The notes beneath the pieces were generated by a model. It was given only the letters and a program-made list of their open reading frames with translations. It was not told where the DNA came from and ran no database searches. Shown piece by piece: positions 8,606 through 17,188 of a stretch of DNA of 44,598 nucleotides; within the stretch, counting starts at the first letter, position 1, and each line of letters opens with the position of its first letter. A program made the position numbers and the translations under genes. The DNA comes from Candidatus Caenarcanales bacterium (lineage in GTDB: Bacteria; Cyanobacteriota; Vampirovibrionia; LMEP-6097), in assembly GCA_013216135.1 (NCBI GenBank), contig JABSOS010000025.1, positions 1 through 44,598 of the forward strand, given 5' to 3'.

Positions 8606-8642
8606 TGGAGCCTATTGTAACATATACGGTACAATTAAATCC
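8606..8642. promoter_or_regulatory. 37-bp divergent promoter pair
   Basis: Two TACAAT hexamers lie in this gap. The minus-strand one (8614-8619) ends 8 bases before the nucleotidyltransferase ATG; the plus-strand one (8630-8635) ends 7 bases before the sppA ATG. Both mRNAs would start at or next to their ATG. The -35 zone of each promoter would fall on the other gene's start, so the two should interfere or be co-regulated. Confidence 0.65.
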
Positions 8643-9662
8643 ATGTCTACTATCAAACAAGAGAAAAGAGAGCTTGCAATTGTAGTTATCTTAATAGGCT
8701 TATGCCTTTTCTCTGCCGTCATTGGTTTGTTTTCTTTAAATAAAGGTAGCAATAACTTAAGCTCCAAAGAAGAAGCTAAAACCGAGATTTTATCAAACCT
8801 AACTGGTATGCAGGATCACATCGCGATGATTGCACTTGAAGGACCGATCTTTGATGGTGTACCGAAAAAGAATCCTTTTGCAGTTAATACGGATGCAGTT
8901 TCTTGTAAAGTAGAACTAGAAAAAGCATTAGACGATAAAAAAACTAAAGCAGTTTTAATAAAAGCAAATAGCCCTGGGGGAACAGTTGCTGCTAGCCAAG
9001 AGCTTTACCAAGCGATTAGAAAACTAAAAGAAGCGAAAAAACCTGTAGTTATTTCCATGGGTGATGTTTGTGCAAGTGGTTGTTATTACCTTGCAAGTGC
9101 AGCAGACGCGATAGTCGCGAATAAAGGAACCCTCACAGGAAGCATCGGGGTTATCAGCCAAGGTTTTAACTATATGAACTTGATGGAAAAAATTGGTCTA
9201 AAAGATCAAACCTTTAAAGCAGGTCAGTTTAAAGACTTAGGTTCTGGACAGCGTATGATGACAGAAAAAGAAAAACAAATTTATCAATCATTGCTTGATG
9301 ATAGTTACGATCAGTTCCTAAGTGATATCGAAGCTGGTAGAGGTATAGATAGAGCAAAGCTCGAGCAAATCGCTCAAGGGCTAATCTACACCGGTAAGCA
9401 AGCACTGGATGTAAACCTAGTAGATCACATCGGCACTCTAAATGACGCAAAAGAAATCATCAAAAAGATTTTAGAGGAAAAGTATGAATATAAGAAAGCT
9501 AAAGATCTAAAGTTCAAAAAGACTTGGGATAAAAATGAGCTATCAAGCTTAGATACCCTATTTGGGATTAAGTTTAAACTACCTGATTTTAAAGCTCTAA
9601 TCCCTAGTAATGTTATGAAAATCCAGAGCCATAAATTTCAGCCGCTTTGGATTTTAGATTAA
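8643..9662 (+). CDS. sppA: Signal peptide peptidase SppA, S49 family
   Basis: 339 residues, the short single-domain form. One N-terminal membrane segment (about residues 12-32, LAIVVILIGLCLFSAVIGLF) anchors the protein, with the catalytic domain expected outside the cytoplasm. KANSPGGTVAASQE is the oxyanion-hole region. The nucleophile should be Ser145 in CASGCYY, and Lys197 in GQFKD lies 52 residues later, the same spacing as the Ser-Lys dyad of Bacillus SppA. GSIGVISQ is also conserved. It digests cleaved signal peptides in the membrane. The third residue of the usual SGG motif is Cys here. The start is leaderless-like, 7 bases after TACAAT. Confidence 0.93.
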   Translation: MSTIKQEKRELAIVVILIGLCLFSAVIGLFSLNKGSNNLSSKEEAKTEILSNLTGMQDHIAMIALEGPIFDGVPKKNPFAVNTDAVSCKVELEKALDDKKTKAVLIKANSPGGTVAASQELYQAIRKLKEAKKPVVISMGDVCASGCYYLASAADAIVANKGTLTGSIGVISQGFNYMNLMEKIGLKDQTFKAGQFKDLGSGQRMMTEKEKQIYQSLLDDSYDQFLSDIEAGRGIDRAKLEQIAQGLIYTGKQALDVNLVDHIGTLNDAKEIIKKILEEKYEYKKAKDLKFKKTWDKNELSSLDTLFGIKFKLPDFKALIPSNVMKIQSHKFQPLWILD

Positions 9663-9713
9663 AACTAGACAAATAATTCGTTAATAAAATTCACTATAAA
9701 AAAAGCCATCCAC

Positions 9714-11327
9714 ATGAAAGTAAAAGAAATCTCAATCTCAATAGTTCCACTTGATGAAACGCTAAATAAAGAACAAGACTACCAAATAGTAGATCACTTT
9801 AATTTAACTGGTTCGAGTCCAAAAGGCATCGGCTTCATCCCAATCACAGAGCTTTACCTAAACAAAGAAGAAGCTAAAGCTACTGATAGAGAAGAACTTA
9901 TGGTAGTTGCCTTAAGAGAAGGTGAAGTACCTAATGAAGAAGAAAAAGCTGTACTTCTAAAACAAGGTTTTAAAGCATATAGCTATGAATTAATTCCTCA
10001 GGCGCTTGAACTTGCAGCTGAAGGCTACAGATTAAACGCTAGAGCATATATCCCTGAACCCCCTTCAGGTTTTAGCTTAGAGAGTGATGCCTCTGGAGTT
10101 AAAACTTACTCAAACCTTCCTGAAACTGAGGAAGATAAAAAAAAAATTCTTGACCTAGGAATTATTAGATCTAGCACGCCTTGTATGTGGGCTGGAGTTT
10201 TCACTAAAAATGGTGTGAAGGCTTCTTGTGTAACCAATAATCAAAAACTAATAGGTAAAAAAGTTTCTGCTTTAATAGTAAATTCAGGCAACGCCAATTG
10301 CGCTACCGGGAAAGAAGGTCATGAGCATGATTTACTGATGCGCTCTGAGATGAAGACTAAGTTTAATTTAGGAAATGAAGTTTTAACTGCAAGTACTGGA
10401 GTTATAGGAAGGAAATTACCCATTGAGAAAATTACTAATTCAATTTCTAATATTGCTTCAATAAATGATTCACGAGCTAATAATAATGAATCTAAAAAAT
10501 CGTCAGAGGAAGTTTTTGAATCGGTAAATAACTTTTCAAAAGCAATTCTAACCACAGATTTAGTAACTAAATTTACTCAAGATGAAAATAAAAACATGCT
10601 TGGCATCGCTAAAGGCTCAGGCATGATCGCTCCCAATATGGCTACTATGCTTGCTTTCATTATTACGGATAAAAAAATTAAAGGCTTAAATGAAGCTGAA
10701 ACTGAACGTTTCATGCAAAGTGAGCTTAAGCGTATAACAAATGAAACCTTTAATAATATTAGTGTTGATGGTGATACCAGCACAAATGACATGCTTTTAC
10801 TTTTAAATAATCAGCTAGGGGAAACGATCTCAAAAGAAGAATTTTCTGAAAGCTTAGTAGAAGTTTGTGAAAGCCTTTGCTATAAAATCATAGCTGATGG
10901 TGAAGGATTTAGCAAAATCATAGATTTAAAGCTAAAGCAGCTGCCGATTAGTGCTAATAATCTTCAAAGAATCGGTAAGAATATAATCAACTCCATGCTT
11001 GTTAAAACTGCAATCTTTGGCTCTGACCCGAATTGGGGAAGAATCATTGCAGCTTTTGCTAGAGATGAAGAATTGTTAGAGGGCTTTGAGGCTGAGTCTG
11101 CAGAATTGAAAATTCTAGATATGAAGATTTTCTCTCAAGGAGAGGATTTGCTGAGTGAAAGTGAACTGAGTGAACTATCACAGAAGATGAAAAAGTCTAA
11201 ACATATAGAAATTGAGATTTCGCTTCCTGAAAGGAATAGTGGTGACGCTGAGCTTTGCTCAGCTAGCTTCTTAGGAAATGATTTGAGTTATGACTATGTC
11301 AAGATTAATGCTGAGTATACTACTTAA
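9714..11327 (+). CDS. argJ: ArgJ, glutamate N-acetyltransferase, N-extended
   Basis: 537 residues against about 400 for typical ArgJ, which moves acetyl from N-acetylornithine to glutamate in arginine synthesis. The canonical part begins near residue 108 (YIPEPPSGFSLES) and holds WAGVFTKNGVKA, VNSGNANCATG and STGVIGRKLP. The self-cleavage site lies in KGSGMIAPNMATMLAF, with the nucleophile near Thr311. The C-terminal half has SVDGDTSTND, GSDPNWGRI and a KINAEYTT end, so the enzyme appears complete. The first about 107 residues are extra, acidic and not recognised (for example GIGFIPITELYLNKEEAK). A TATAAA lies upstream of the ATG. The stop overlaps the stop of the convergent HD-domain gene in a shared TTAA. 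Confidence 0.93.
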   Translation: MKVKEISISIVPLDETLNKEQDYQIVDHFNLTGSSPKGIGFIPITELYLNKEEAKATDREELMVVALREGEVPNEEEKAVLLKQGFKAYSYELIPQALELAAEGYRLNARAYIPEPPSGFSLESDASGVKTYSNLPETEEDKKKILDLGIIRSSTPCMWAGVFTKNGVKASCVTNNQKLIGKKVSALIVNSGNANCATGKEGHEHDLLMRSEMKTKFNLGNEVLTASTGVIGRKLPIEKITNSISNIASINDSRANNNESKKSSEEVFESVNNFSKAILTTDLVTKFTQDENKNMLGIAKGSGMIAPNMATMLAFIITDKKIKGLNEAETERFMQSELKRITNETFNNISVDGDTSTNDMLLLLNNQLGETISKEEFSESLVEVCESLCYKIIADGEGFSKIIDLKLKQLPISANNLQRIGKNIINSMLVKTAIFGSDPNWGRIIAAFARDEELLEGFEAESAELKILDMKIFSQGEDLLSESELSELSQKMKKSKHIEIEISLPERNSGDAELCSASFLGNDLSYDYVKINAEYTT

Positions 11328-14300
11328 ATTTTGACTTCTTCAATATTATAGAATTCTTCATAGGTTTGTCCGCTAGCAATTGCTTTCCTTAGACTCAGCT
11401 CTTCATCAATTATTGATTTGATCTGTATAAGATTATTTGCATCAGACTGAGAGTCAACAATCTCTTTCAATATACCCTCTAAGTTATCAGTGTCAATTCT
11501 AGAAACTTTTTGTTTGAAGATTTCTATAGATTTTTTTTGTTCATCTTTTGATCCTTCTAAGATATCATTTAAACTCAACTGTTTTAGTAAGTAAATCGGA
11601 ATATTTAGAAGACGAGCTTTAATGGCATCATTACTTAAAGAATCTTCTATATTCTTTTCTTTATTCAAATAACTATCAGGTATAACTAATGAATTAACTT
11701 CATTTACAGACATAACCAATTCATTAAAGTCATTATCCAATGAATTAAAACTATCACTAATCTCTTTATATAAATTTATAAAATCTTGTCTTGCTTTTGG
11801 GGAGACAAACTCATGCAATTTAGTTTTATGATCACCAAATATCACTTCAGGCTTATACGTCATATGATAGATCAATAGATCCTCTATAATACGGCATTGC
11901 TCGGACAAAGTAAGTTTCTTCCAGCTATGGTATTTAATATCATCAGCATGCTTATCAATAAATCTAACTAAAATTTCCTTATTATCGATACTTCCTTCAG
12001 CATTATGGTTACCAAGGGTTTTTTTAACCCCTGATGACATAGATATATTAGTAGCAGCTATTGTATTTTGAGTATCAGAAGATACTCCAAGTATATTTGG
12101 TGGAGCATCAGATGATGCTCCATGTACAGCTTTTGTTGTATTAGGTCTTGAATAAGTTACTTTAGATGTTGATAATAGAGCAGTATCTAGAGGATTATCA
12201 TATCTATTCAAACAACTTAATTCAATAATATCCCTAGCAAATGTCTCAGCGTCACCAGTAACATGAACAACTAAAGATTTATCCGGGTAAATGTTTGAGA
12301 CTAATGCACCGTCAATAATTTCATTTTGCATAGAACTTCTTGCAATTTGTTCTGGATAATTTAAAATGTTGAATAAAGTAGCATTAGAATAAGATTCATT
12401 ACGATGATTCAAACCTTTCTCAATATTACTTTTCAAAGCAATGATTGCTTGTTCATTTTTATTAAACCAGTCATCATTTTGATGCACTGCATAACTATGT
12501 GCTTTTGTTGCTACCAAACCTAATTCTAATGTTTTTTTGTCACCGATTAAATAAGCCTGATGATCAAGGCTTTCCTTATTATTTATGTCACTTAAAGTTC
12601 TTTTGGCAAAGAATAATCTATGTAATCTACCTTTTCTTAATTGATTAAAGCCCATTCTCTGAGAGAAAATTTCAAGTAGCCTAACACTCTCTTGATCATG
12701 ATTTGAATTATAATAAGCTTCACTATGGTTTCTTACAGTAAGTTTACCTAAATCATGAGCCATTAAAACTATATTTAAATCTTCTAAATCCTCCTTCGAG
12801 TAGGGTAACTGAGTTTTTAAACTGGATGTGTTTTCCTTTAGTAACTTAAATTCATCATTAGCTTTATTGATAGCAATCAAATTATGCTTCATTAATGGGA
12901 AGTCATGAAGAGAGTGTTGACCAGTACCTTGTTCAACGACTTTTTCTAATAACTCAGGAAAATTTACTAACAATTGAGAATCTGCTATATTGAATAACTT
13001 TTCTGAATCAGAACTTTCTTCAAAATTGGCTAAATCTTTATTGAAGTTTTCAATAAAAGTAAATTCTTTCTTCAAAGCATTTAAATCAACGAAAATGTTT
13101 AATAAGTCTTTTCTTGTAGCTGGGTGTAAACAATTTGCAAAAGAGTTGATATCAACAAAATTATCTTTTTTAACTTTTGCATATTCTGAGATGTTTTCAT
13201 TAGCTAAAACTGCTTTCCCCGCAAAGTTTTTACCAACTAGCAAATTATGACTAGGATTAAGTTTAAAGTACTTTTTCGTATTAATTTGGTTCGAAATTCT
13301 AGGAATACCAGTTAAATCTTTGGTGGAATCCAATAAAAATGCTAATTTTCGATAGCTCATTTCTTCAGTTTCAAACCTATTAACAATTTCTGACACACTC
13401 TGATCGAAAAAGTTTTTATTATCATCAAGGAATAGAAACTCTGATAATTTATCACAAAACTGATCAAAATCTTCTATATTAAATTTCTCTATAGCTAGCT
13501 TAGTTAATTTTGCAAAAACACAATCTTCATCACTACTTAAATAATTGTTTATTACTTGCTCTTTATTTTCGTTGTCTTCAATACCATCTATATTTGCTAT
13601 AAATAATTTAGTAAACTCACTAAGATCTTCTATTGAATTAATGAATTGACTATCTATAATCTCTAATCTAGATAAAATTTTCAGAAAACTAGTATCCAAA
13701 TATGGATGTTCACTGAGACCTTCTATAATAAATTTCTCTATCTCTTGGTTATCAAGAAACTCACTATTTATATCATTTTTAAATTGATGGTTTAAAAAGT
13801 TTTCCATAAATTCAGTACATAACTCAAAACTCAAACCTTCTTCAAGGGCTTCTTTTACAATTACATTTAAAATCTGAAGATTTTCCTTACTCGTTTTTCC
13901 AAAATTAAAGCTTGAACCTTTATTTTGAATAAAATTACTAAGAGTTTGTATAACTCCTAGCTTATCTTCATTAAAGCTTTGCTTAAAGTAATCACAAAAA
14001 AAATCTATATTTGTGCAAGCATCCTTAAAATCAGCTAGCTTAATCATTTTAGTCCGTGAAGTATTTTTACCCAAACGCGGTCTTATTAACTTACAGTCAA
14101 AATCATCTGGAAAAATAGTATCCACAAATGAACAAGTACGAAATTCACAACTTGAGTCAAAATTAACCGATCTCAAGTCTTGTCCATCAAAATTACAGCG
14201 TTCAAAAATGACATTTTTAAGTTTTGGCGGTAGGTGATCTACTGGAAGAAAAGATCTTTGACGACGATCACCTTTGTAGTTTTTATTTAAAGATGTAATA

Positions 14301-15520
14301 AAAGCATTATCTAAATTCTTATCACTCAAGTCAATTGACTGAATTAATGCAGAGCAAATCTCTGTACCTTCTAAATTTTGCGGAAGTTTTGCTGGATCAT
14401 TTAAATTAGATATCCAACCAAGCTTTGAATTTTTTAAATTATAAGGGCTTAAATCATAATTATCCGGTAAAACGATTCCATCTAGCTGAGCATATGATAA
14501 ATCTTCAGGTAATTTTGTTTCAGAACTAAGTTTAATGCGACTTAAATCTATTGGGTAAGATTGAGGTGAAGAATATTCAAATTCTTCATTAGGTTTATCA
14601 TATTTAAAATTTGTCAGAACAGCACCTTCAAGATTAGTGTCTTGCATTTCGGTTTCTGAAATTTTAATATTATCGAGCTCAGCTTCCTTATAGTTAGCGT
14701 CATGACTTCTTGTTTTAATGAAATTACAATCTTTAAAAGCGCCCTTCTCTAAATTAGCTCTAGTAAGGTCAGCTTCGAAAAAATTAACATCGTTCCATTG
14801 AGATTGATTTAAATATGCTTGATTAAAGTTTGTATTTTTAGCATCAGTATTAGAAACTTTTAGTTCATTTGCTTTTACTTCTTCAAAATTTGCACTACAT
14901 AAATTAGAGTCTTTAATGTCAGTTCCTGTTAAATCTGCTTTCTTAAAATTAGCATCACTAAAGTTAACTTTATTTAAGTCCATTTTAGAGAGATTTGTTC
15001 CTGAAAGATTAGCTCTCGACAAATCAGCCCCATCAAGATTAGCCATAGATAGGTCTTGATCTGATAAATCTAAACCAGATAAATCAGCTTTTCTAAGATC
15101 ATATTTACTAAAATCTACACCTTTAAAGCTTATACCTAAGTCGTTTACAATACGCTTTATACTCATATAATGCTTTTGGAAATCTATTTTAACTGGTTCA
15201 AAATCCACTGAAGTTTGAAGCACATTATCAATAAATCTAAAAAACTTCTGGAATAACATTTTCTTTTCTTCTTTAATATCTATAAAGAACCTAGGATTAT
15301 TACTATTAATTAGTGCTTGCCCAAATGTAGATTTCAAAGAAAGTTCTTGGTCAAGAAAATTTGTTATTTCTTGCATACGTTCTCCTTTCGAGTTTTGAAT
15401 TGTATTCTCTCGGTTAATATCCTGCTTTATTAATGAATCAATATAATTGGTAAACCTTGTACGGTAATTAGTTAATAATTGATCAACTTTATTACTGTAA
15501 TTATTACTAACAGTTATCAT
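11324..15520 (-). CDS. Giant pentapeptide-repeat and HD-domain protein
   Basis: 1398 residues from ATG at 15520; an in-frame TTG one codon upstream is less likely. Residues 1-130 are helical. Residues about 138-310 are pentapeptide repeats of A(D/N)Lxx type (YDLRKADLSGLDLSDQDLS and on), forming a right-handed quadrilateral beta-helix, with degenerate repeats to about 470. A long helical region follows. Near 870-1015 is an HD-type metal phosphohydrolase domain: MKHNL (about 877), AHDLGKL (about 920), NHDQESVRLL (about 940) and HSYAVHQNDDW (about 1013). The C-terminus is helical. The substrate is unknown; HD enzymes usually act on nucleotides or phosphoesters. There is no signal peptide. The fusion is unusual and could be a defence, signalling or effector protein. 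Confidence 0.85.
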   Translation of the reverse strand: MITVSNNYSNKVDQLLTNYRTRFTNYIDSLIKQDINRENTIQNSKGERMQEITNFLDQELSLKSTFGQALINSNNPRFFIDIKEEKKMLFQKFFRFIDNVLQTSVDFEPVKIDFQKHYMSIKRIVNDLGISFKGVDFSKYDLRKADLSGLDLSDQDLSMANLDGADLSRANLSGTNLSKMDLNKVNFSDANFKKADLTGTDIKDSNLCSANFEEVKANELKVSNTDAKNTNFNQAYLNQSQWNDVNFFEADLTRANLEKGAFKDCNFIKTRSHDANYKEAELDNIKISETEMQDTNLEGAVLTNFKYDKPNEEFEYSSPQSYPIDLSRIKLSSETKLPEDLSYAQLDGIVLPDNYDLSPYNLKNSKLGWISNLNDPAKLPQNLEGTEICSALIQSIDLSDKNLDNAFITSLNKNYKGDRRQRSFLPVDHLPPKLKNVIFERCNFDGQDLRSVNFDSSCEFRTCSFVDTIFPDDFDCKLIRPRLGKNTSRTKMIKLADFKDACTNIDFFCDYFKQSFNEDKLGVIQTLSNFIQNKGSSFNFGKTSKENLQILNVIVKEALEEGLSFELCTEFMENFLNHQFKNDINSEFLDNQEIEKFIIEGLSEHPYLDTSFLKILSRLEIIDSQFINSIEDLSEFTKLFIANIDGIEDNENKEQVINNYLSSDEDCVFAKLTKLAIEKFNIEDFDQFCDKLSEFLFLDDNKNFFDQSVSEIVNRFETEEMSYRKLAFLLDSTKDLTGIPRISNQINTKKYFKLNPSHNLLVGKNFAGKAVLANENISEYAKVKKDNFVDINSFANCLHPATRKDLLNIFVDLNALKKEFTFIENFNKDLANFEESSDSEKLFNIADSQLLVNFPELLEKVVEQGTGQHSLHDFPLMKHNLIAINKANDEFKLLKENTSSLKTQLPYSKEDLEDLNIVLMAHDLGKLTVRNHSEAYYNSNHDQESVRLLEIFSQRMGFNQLRKGRLHRLFFAKRTLSDINNKESLDHQAYLIGDKKTLELGLVATKAHSYAVHQNDDWFNKNEQAIIALKSNIEKGLNHRNESYSNATLFNILNYPEQIARSSMQNEIIDGALVSNIYPDKSLVVHVTGDAETFARDIIELSCLNRYDNPLDTALLSTSKVTYSRPNTTKAVHGASSDAPPNILGVSSDTQNTIAATNISMSSGVKKTLGNHNAEGSIDNKEILVRFIDKHADDIKYHSWKKLTLSEQCRIIEDLLIYHMTYKPEVIFGDHKTKLHEFVSPKARQDFINLYKEISDSFNSLDNDFNELVMSVNEVNSLVIPDSYLNKEKNIEDSLSNDAIKARLLNIPIYLLKQLSLNDILEGSKDEQKKSIEIFKQKVSRIDTDNLEGILKEIVDSQSDANNLIQIKSIIDEELSLRKAIASGQTYEEFYNIEEVKI

Positions 15521-15525
15521 CAACT

Positions 15526-15577
15526 ACACTCTCGCACCCAACACAAGATAATAACAAGGCGCACAAGAGAGTGTCAA
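15526..15577 (-). promoter_or_regulatory. Consensus promoter with 8-bp inverted repeat
   Basis: Minus strand: TTGACA (15572-15577), an 18-base spacer, then TATTAT (15548-15553). The leader to the HD-protein ATG is about 20 bases. Inverted arms ACACTCTC (15526-15533) and GAGAGTGT (15567-15574) flank the -10; the upstream arm overlaps the -35. This is the only strong -35 noticed among the promoters examined here, and it drives the giant gene. Confidence 0.65.
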
Positions 15578-15602
15578 TACACACTTCGATGTTTACTATT
15601 AA

Positions 15603-16910
15603 TTAATAATCACTACTGAGCCAAGCAACAAAAGTTCCACAAAGCTTTTGCTTTTCACCAAAATCTTGCTCTGTCTGATGCTGATCAGAAGCTTCAATCA
15701 TCGCAACATAAGGTCTAACATCATAAACATAACGAATATTTTCAGAATTAGAATTATACTGGTGCTGTCTCAAATAATAGTTACAAGCTTGAACATTTCT
15801 ACTATCAGAGCTGGAAAGTCCATAAGCTCTACACATCATCGGACGAATCTGGTGTACACCACAACCACCATTATCAGCTAAAAGTGGGCAAGAAAACTTG
15901 AAGTCATAAGGATTACAATCCTCTTTAGTAGGTCTATGTTTGTTAACCACTGGAAGCTCAAAGCCATATTTAGCTTTATGTTCAGCTTGGATTTTACGAG
16001 CATCTGCTTTAGCAGCTTCTATATCCATGCCATCTTCTTCCATTTTCTGAACTAAATACTTATATTCAGAATAGTAAAGAATAGGGTAATCTTTATGACA
16101 GCAATCTGAGCATTCAAAGTACATACAAGAATCATTATTCACTCCAGAAATCTCACAAACCTCTGCCTGAATATCTTTGATCTCTTGATAAAGTTCACCT
16201 AAGTTATCTAAAACCTCTCCTGGAGGATAGAATTTAGTATTAGGCATTTTCTTTAATTTGACGGGCTTTGTCATATCAGGTAAATAAAGCTCACGATACT
16301 GAAGTAAAACTTCATCAGCTTTAGCTTCATCACCTTTTCTACGATAATAAAGAGCTAAATGCCTTACTCTTTCTGTTTTTAAATCATCTTCAGTAAGCTT
16401 TTCATAGAATTCTTTATCTTCTAATACCTTGAAAGCCTGATCATAAAACTGTTCTAGCTTTTCAACTAAAATTAGATCTGTGAAATAGACGACTAGAGCT
16501 GGAAGTACTTCTTTAATGGAGTAAAGATTAATAGCATTAAAAGCTTCTTTAGTGCCTTCAGGTAAATCAACTTGCATATAAATCTTCTTGTAAAGATCTA
16601 CTATGGTTTTTGAAATAGAATCTGAAATAAATTCATTTCTCATGAAAGGGAAAACCTGTCTTTCCTTAACTTCTTTCCCTAAAATCAACTGACATAGAAT
16701 GAAAACGGATTTCATTTCAAGAGAATCTAAAAGATCTGGGCGCATCTGAAGCTCACTAAAAAGTTCTTCATTTTTACCAGTAAGTAATTTTTTTAATGCT
16801 TTTTTATATCGAAGGTCTTGTTCCTTGCGGTAATGCAAATCGTTATAACCAGAGTCGATATGCGGCAATGCATCTAAAGATTTCAATCTATTTGTATTTT
16901 CAGTAGACAT
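15603..16910 (-). CDS. YkgJ-type cysteine-cluster protein
   Basis: 435 residues. The N-terminal about 220 residues are helical and unrecognised, possibly with TPR-like helical pairs (YYRRKGDEAKADEVLLQYRE). The C-terminal part carries the Cys pattern of the YkgJ/FliB-like family: CMYFECSDCCHKDYP, then CPLLADNGGCGVHQIRPMMCRAYG, and a later QACNYYL. These Cys are thought to bind Zn or an Fe-S cluster; some relatives methylate lysines in flagellin. No flagellar gene is nearby, so the substrate is unknown. The ATG is at 16910 with a weak AAGG upstream. A 17-bp palindrome and 12-bp direct repeats lie in the promoter region. Confidence 0.8.
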   Translation of the reverse strand: MSTENTNRLKSLDALPHIDSGYNDLHYRKEQDLRYKKALKKLLTGKNEELFSELQMRPDLLDSLEMKSVFILCQLILGKEVKERQVFPFMRNEFISDSISKTIVDLYKKIYMQVDLPEGTKEAFNAINLYSIKEVLPALVVYFTDLILVEKLEQFYDQAFKVLEDKEFYEKLTEDDLKTERVRHLALYYRRKGDEAKADEVLLQYRELYLPDMTKPVKLKKMPNTKFYPPGEVLDNLGELYQEIKDIQAEVCEISGVNNDSCMYFECSDCCHKDYPILYYSEYKYLVQKMEEDGMDIEAAKADARKIQAEHKAKYGFELPVVNKHRPTKEDCNPYDFKFSCPLLADNGGCGVHQIRPMMCRAYGLSSSDSRNVQACNYYLRQHQYNSNSENIRYVYDVRPYVAMIEASDQHQTEQDFGEKQKLCGTFVAWLSSDY

Positions 16911-16923
16911 AATACGGCCTTAA

Positions 16924-17002
16924 AGCAAATATTATTTGCTACTTATAATATACACAAATATTAAGTAACCTTAACTTTTGCTAGCACTGTTAACCTTAAC
17001 TT
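16924..17002 (-). promoter_or_regulatory. Palindrome and direct repeats upstream of YkgJ-type gene
   Basis: AGCAAAT-ATT-ATTTGCT (16924-16940) is a 7-bp-arm palindrome containing a possible TAATAT -10. Further upstream TAACCTTAACTT occurs twice (16966-16977 and 16991-17002), 25 bases apart. This looks like an activator or repressor site array. The repeats vaguely resemble the CTTAACCT wording of cyanobacterial Pho boxes, but the spacing differs and I give that little weight. Confidence 0.4.
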
Positions 17003-17034
17003 CTGCGTTTTTGTCATCAAAAGTAAAGCCACCC

Positions 17035-17062
17035 ACAAAGAAAAAGAGCGGCTATGCCGCTC
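17035..17062 (-). terminator. Terminator of the rpsB-tsf-tRNA-Leu unit
   Basis: Minus strand: GAGCGGC, loop ATA, GCCGCTC, then TTTTTCTTT. The 7-bp stem is perfect and GC-rich. It lies 27 bases past the 3' end of tRNA-Leu and ends transcription coming from tsf. Confidence 0.9.
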
Positions 17063-17089
17063 CTTTAATAAGATTATCTAGATTTTAAA

Positions 17090-17174
17090 TGGTACCGCAA
17101 GTCGGACTCGAACCGACACTCCCGAAGGAAATTGATTTTGAGTCAATCGCGTCTACCAATTCCGCCACTGCGGC
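17090..17174 (-). tRNA. tRNA-Leu (anticodon CAA)
   Basis: 85 bases including an encoded CCA. The anticodon loop CTCAAAA gives anticodon CAA, reading UUG. A class II variable arm (TCC-TTCG-GGA) and the D-arm GGCGGAATTGGTAGACGC are typical of leucine tRNAs; the T-arm is GTCGG-TTCGAGT-CCGAC. The first acceptor pair is G1-U72. It begins 14 bases after the tsf stop, with a terminator after it and no clear promoter between, so it is probably cut from the tsf mRNA. Confidence 0.95.
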
Positions 17175-17188
17175 AGCACCAAAATCAA

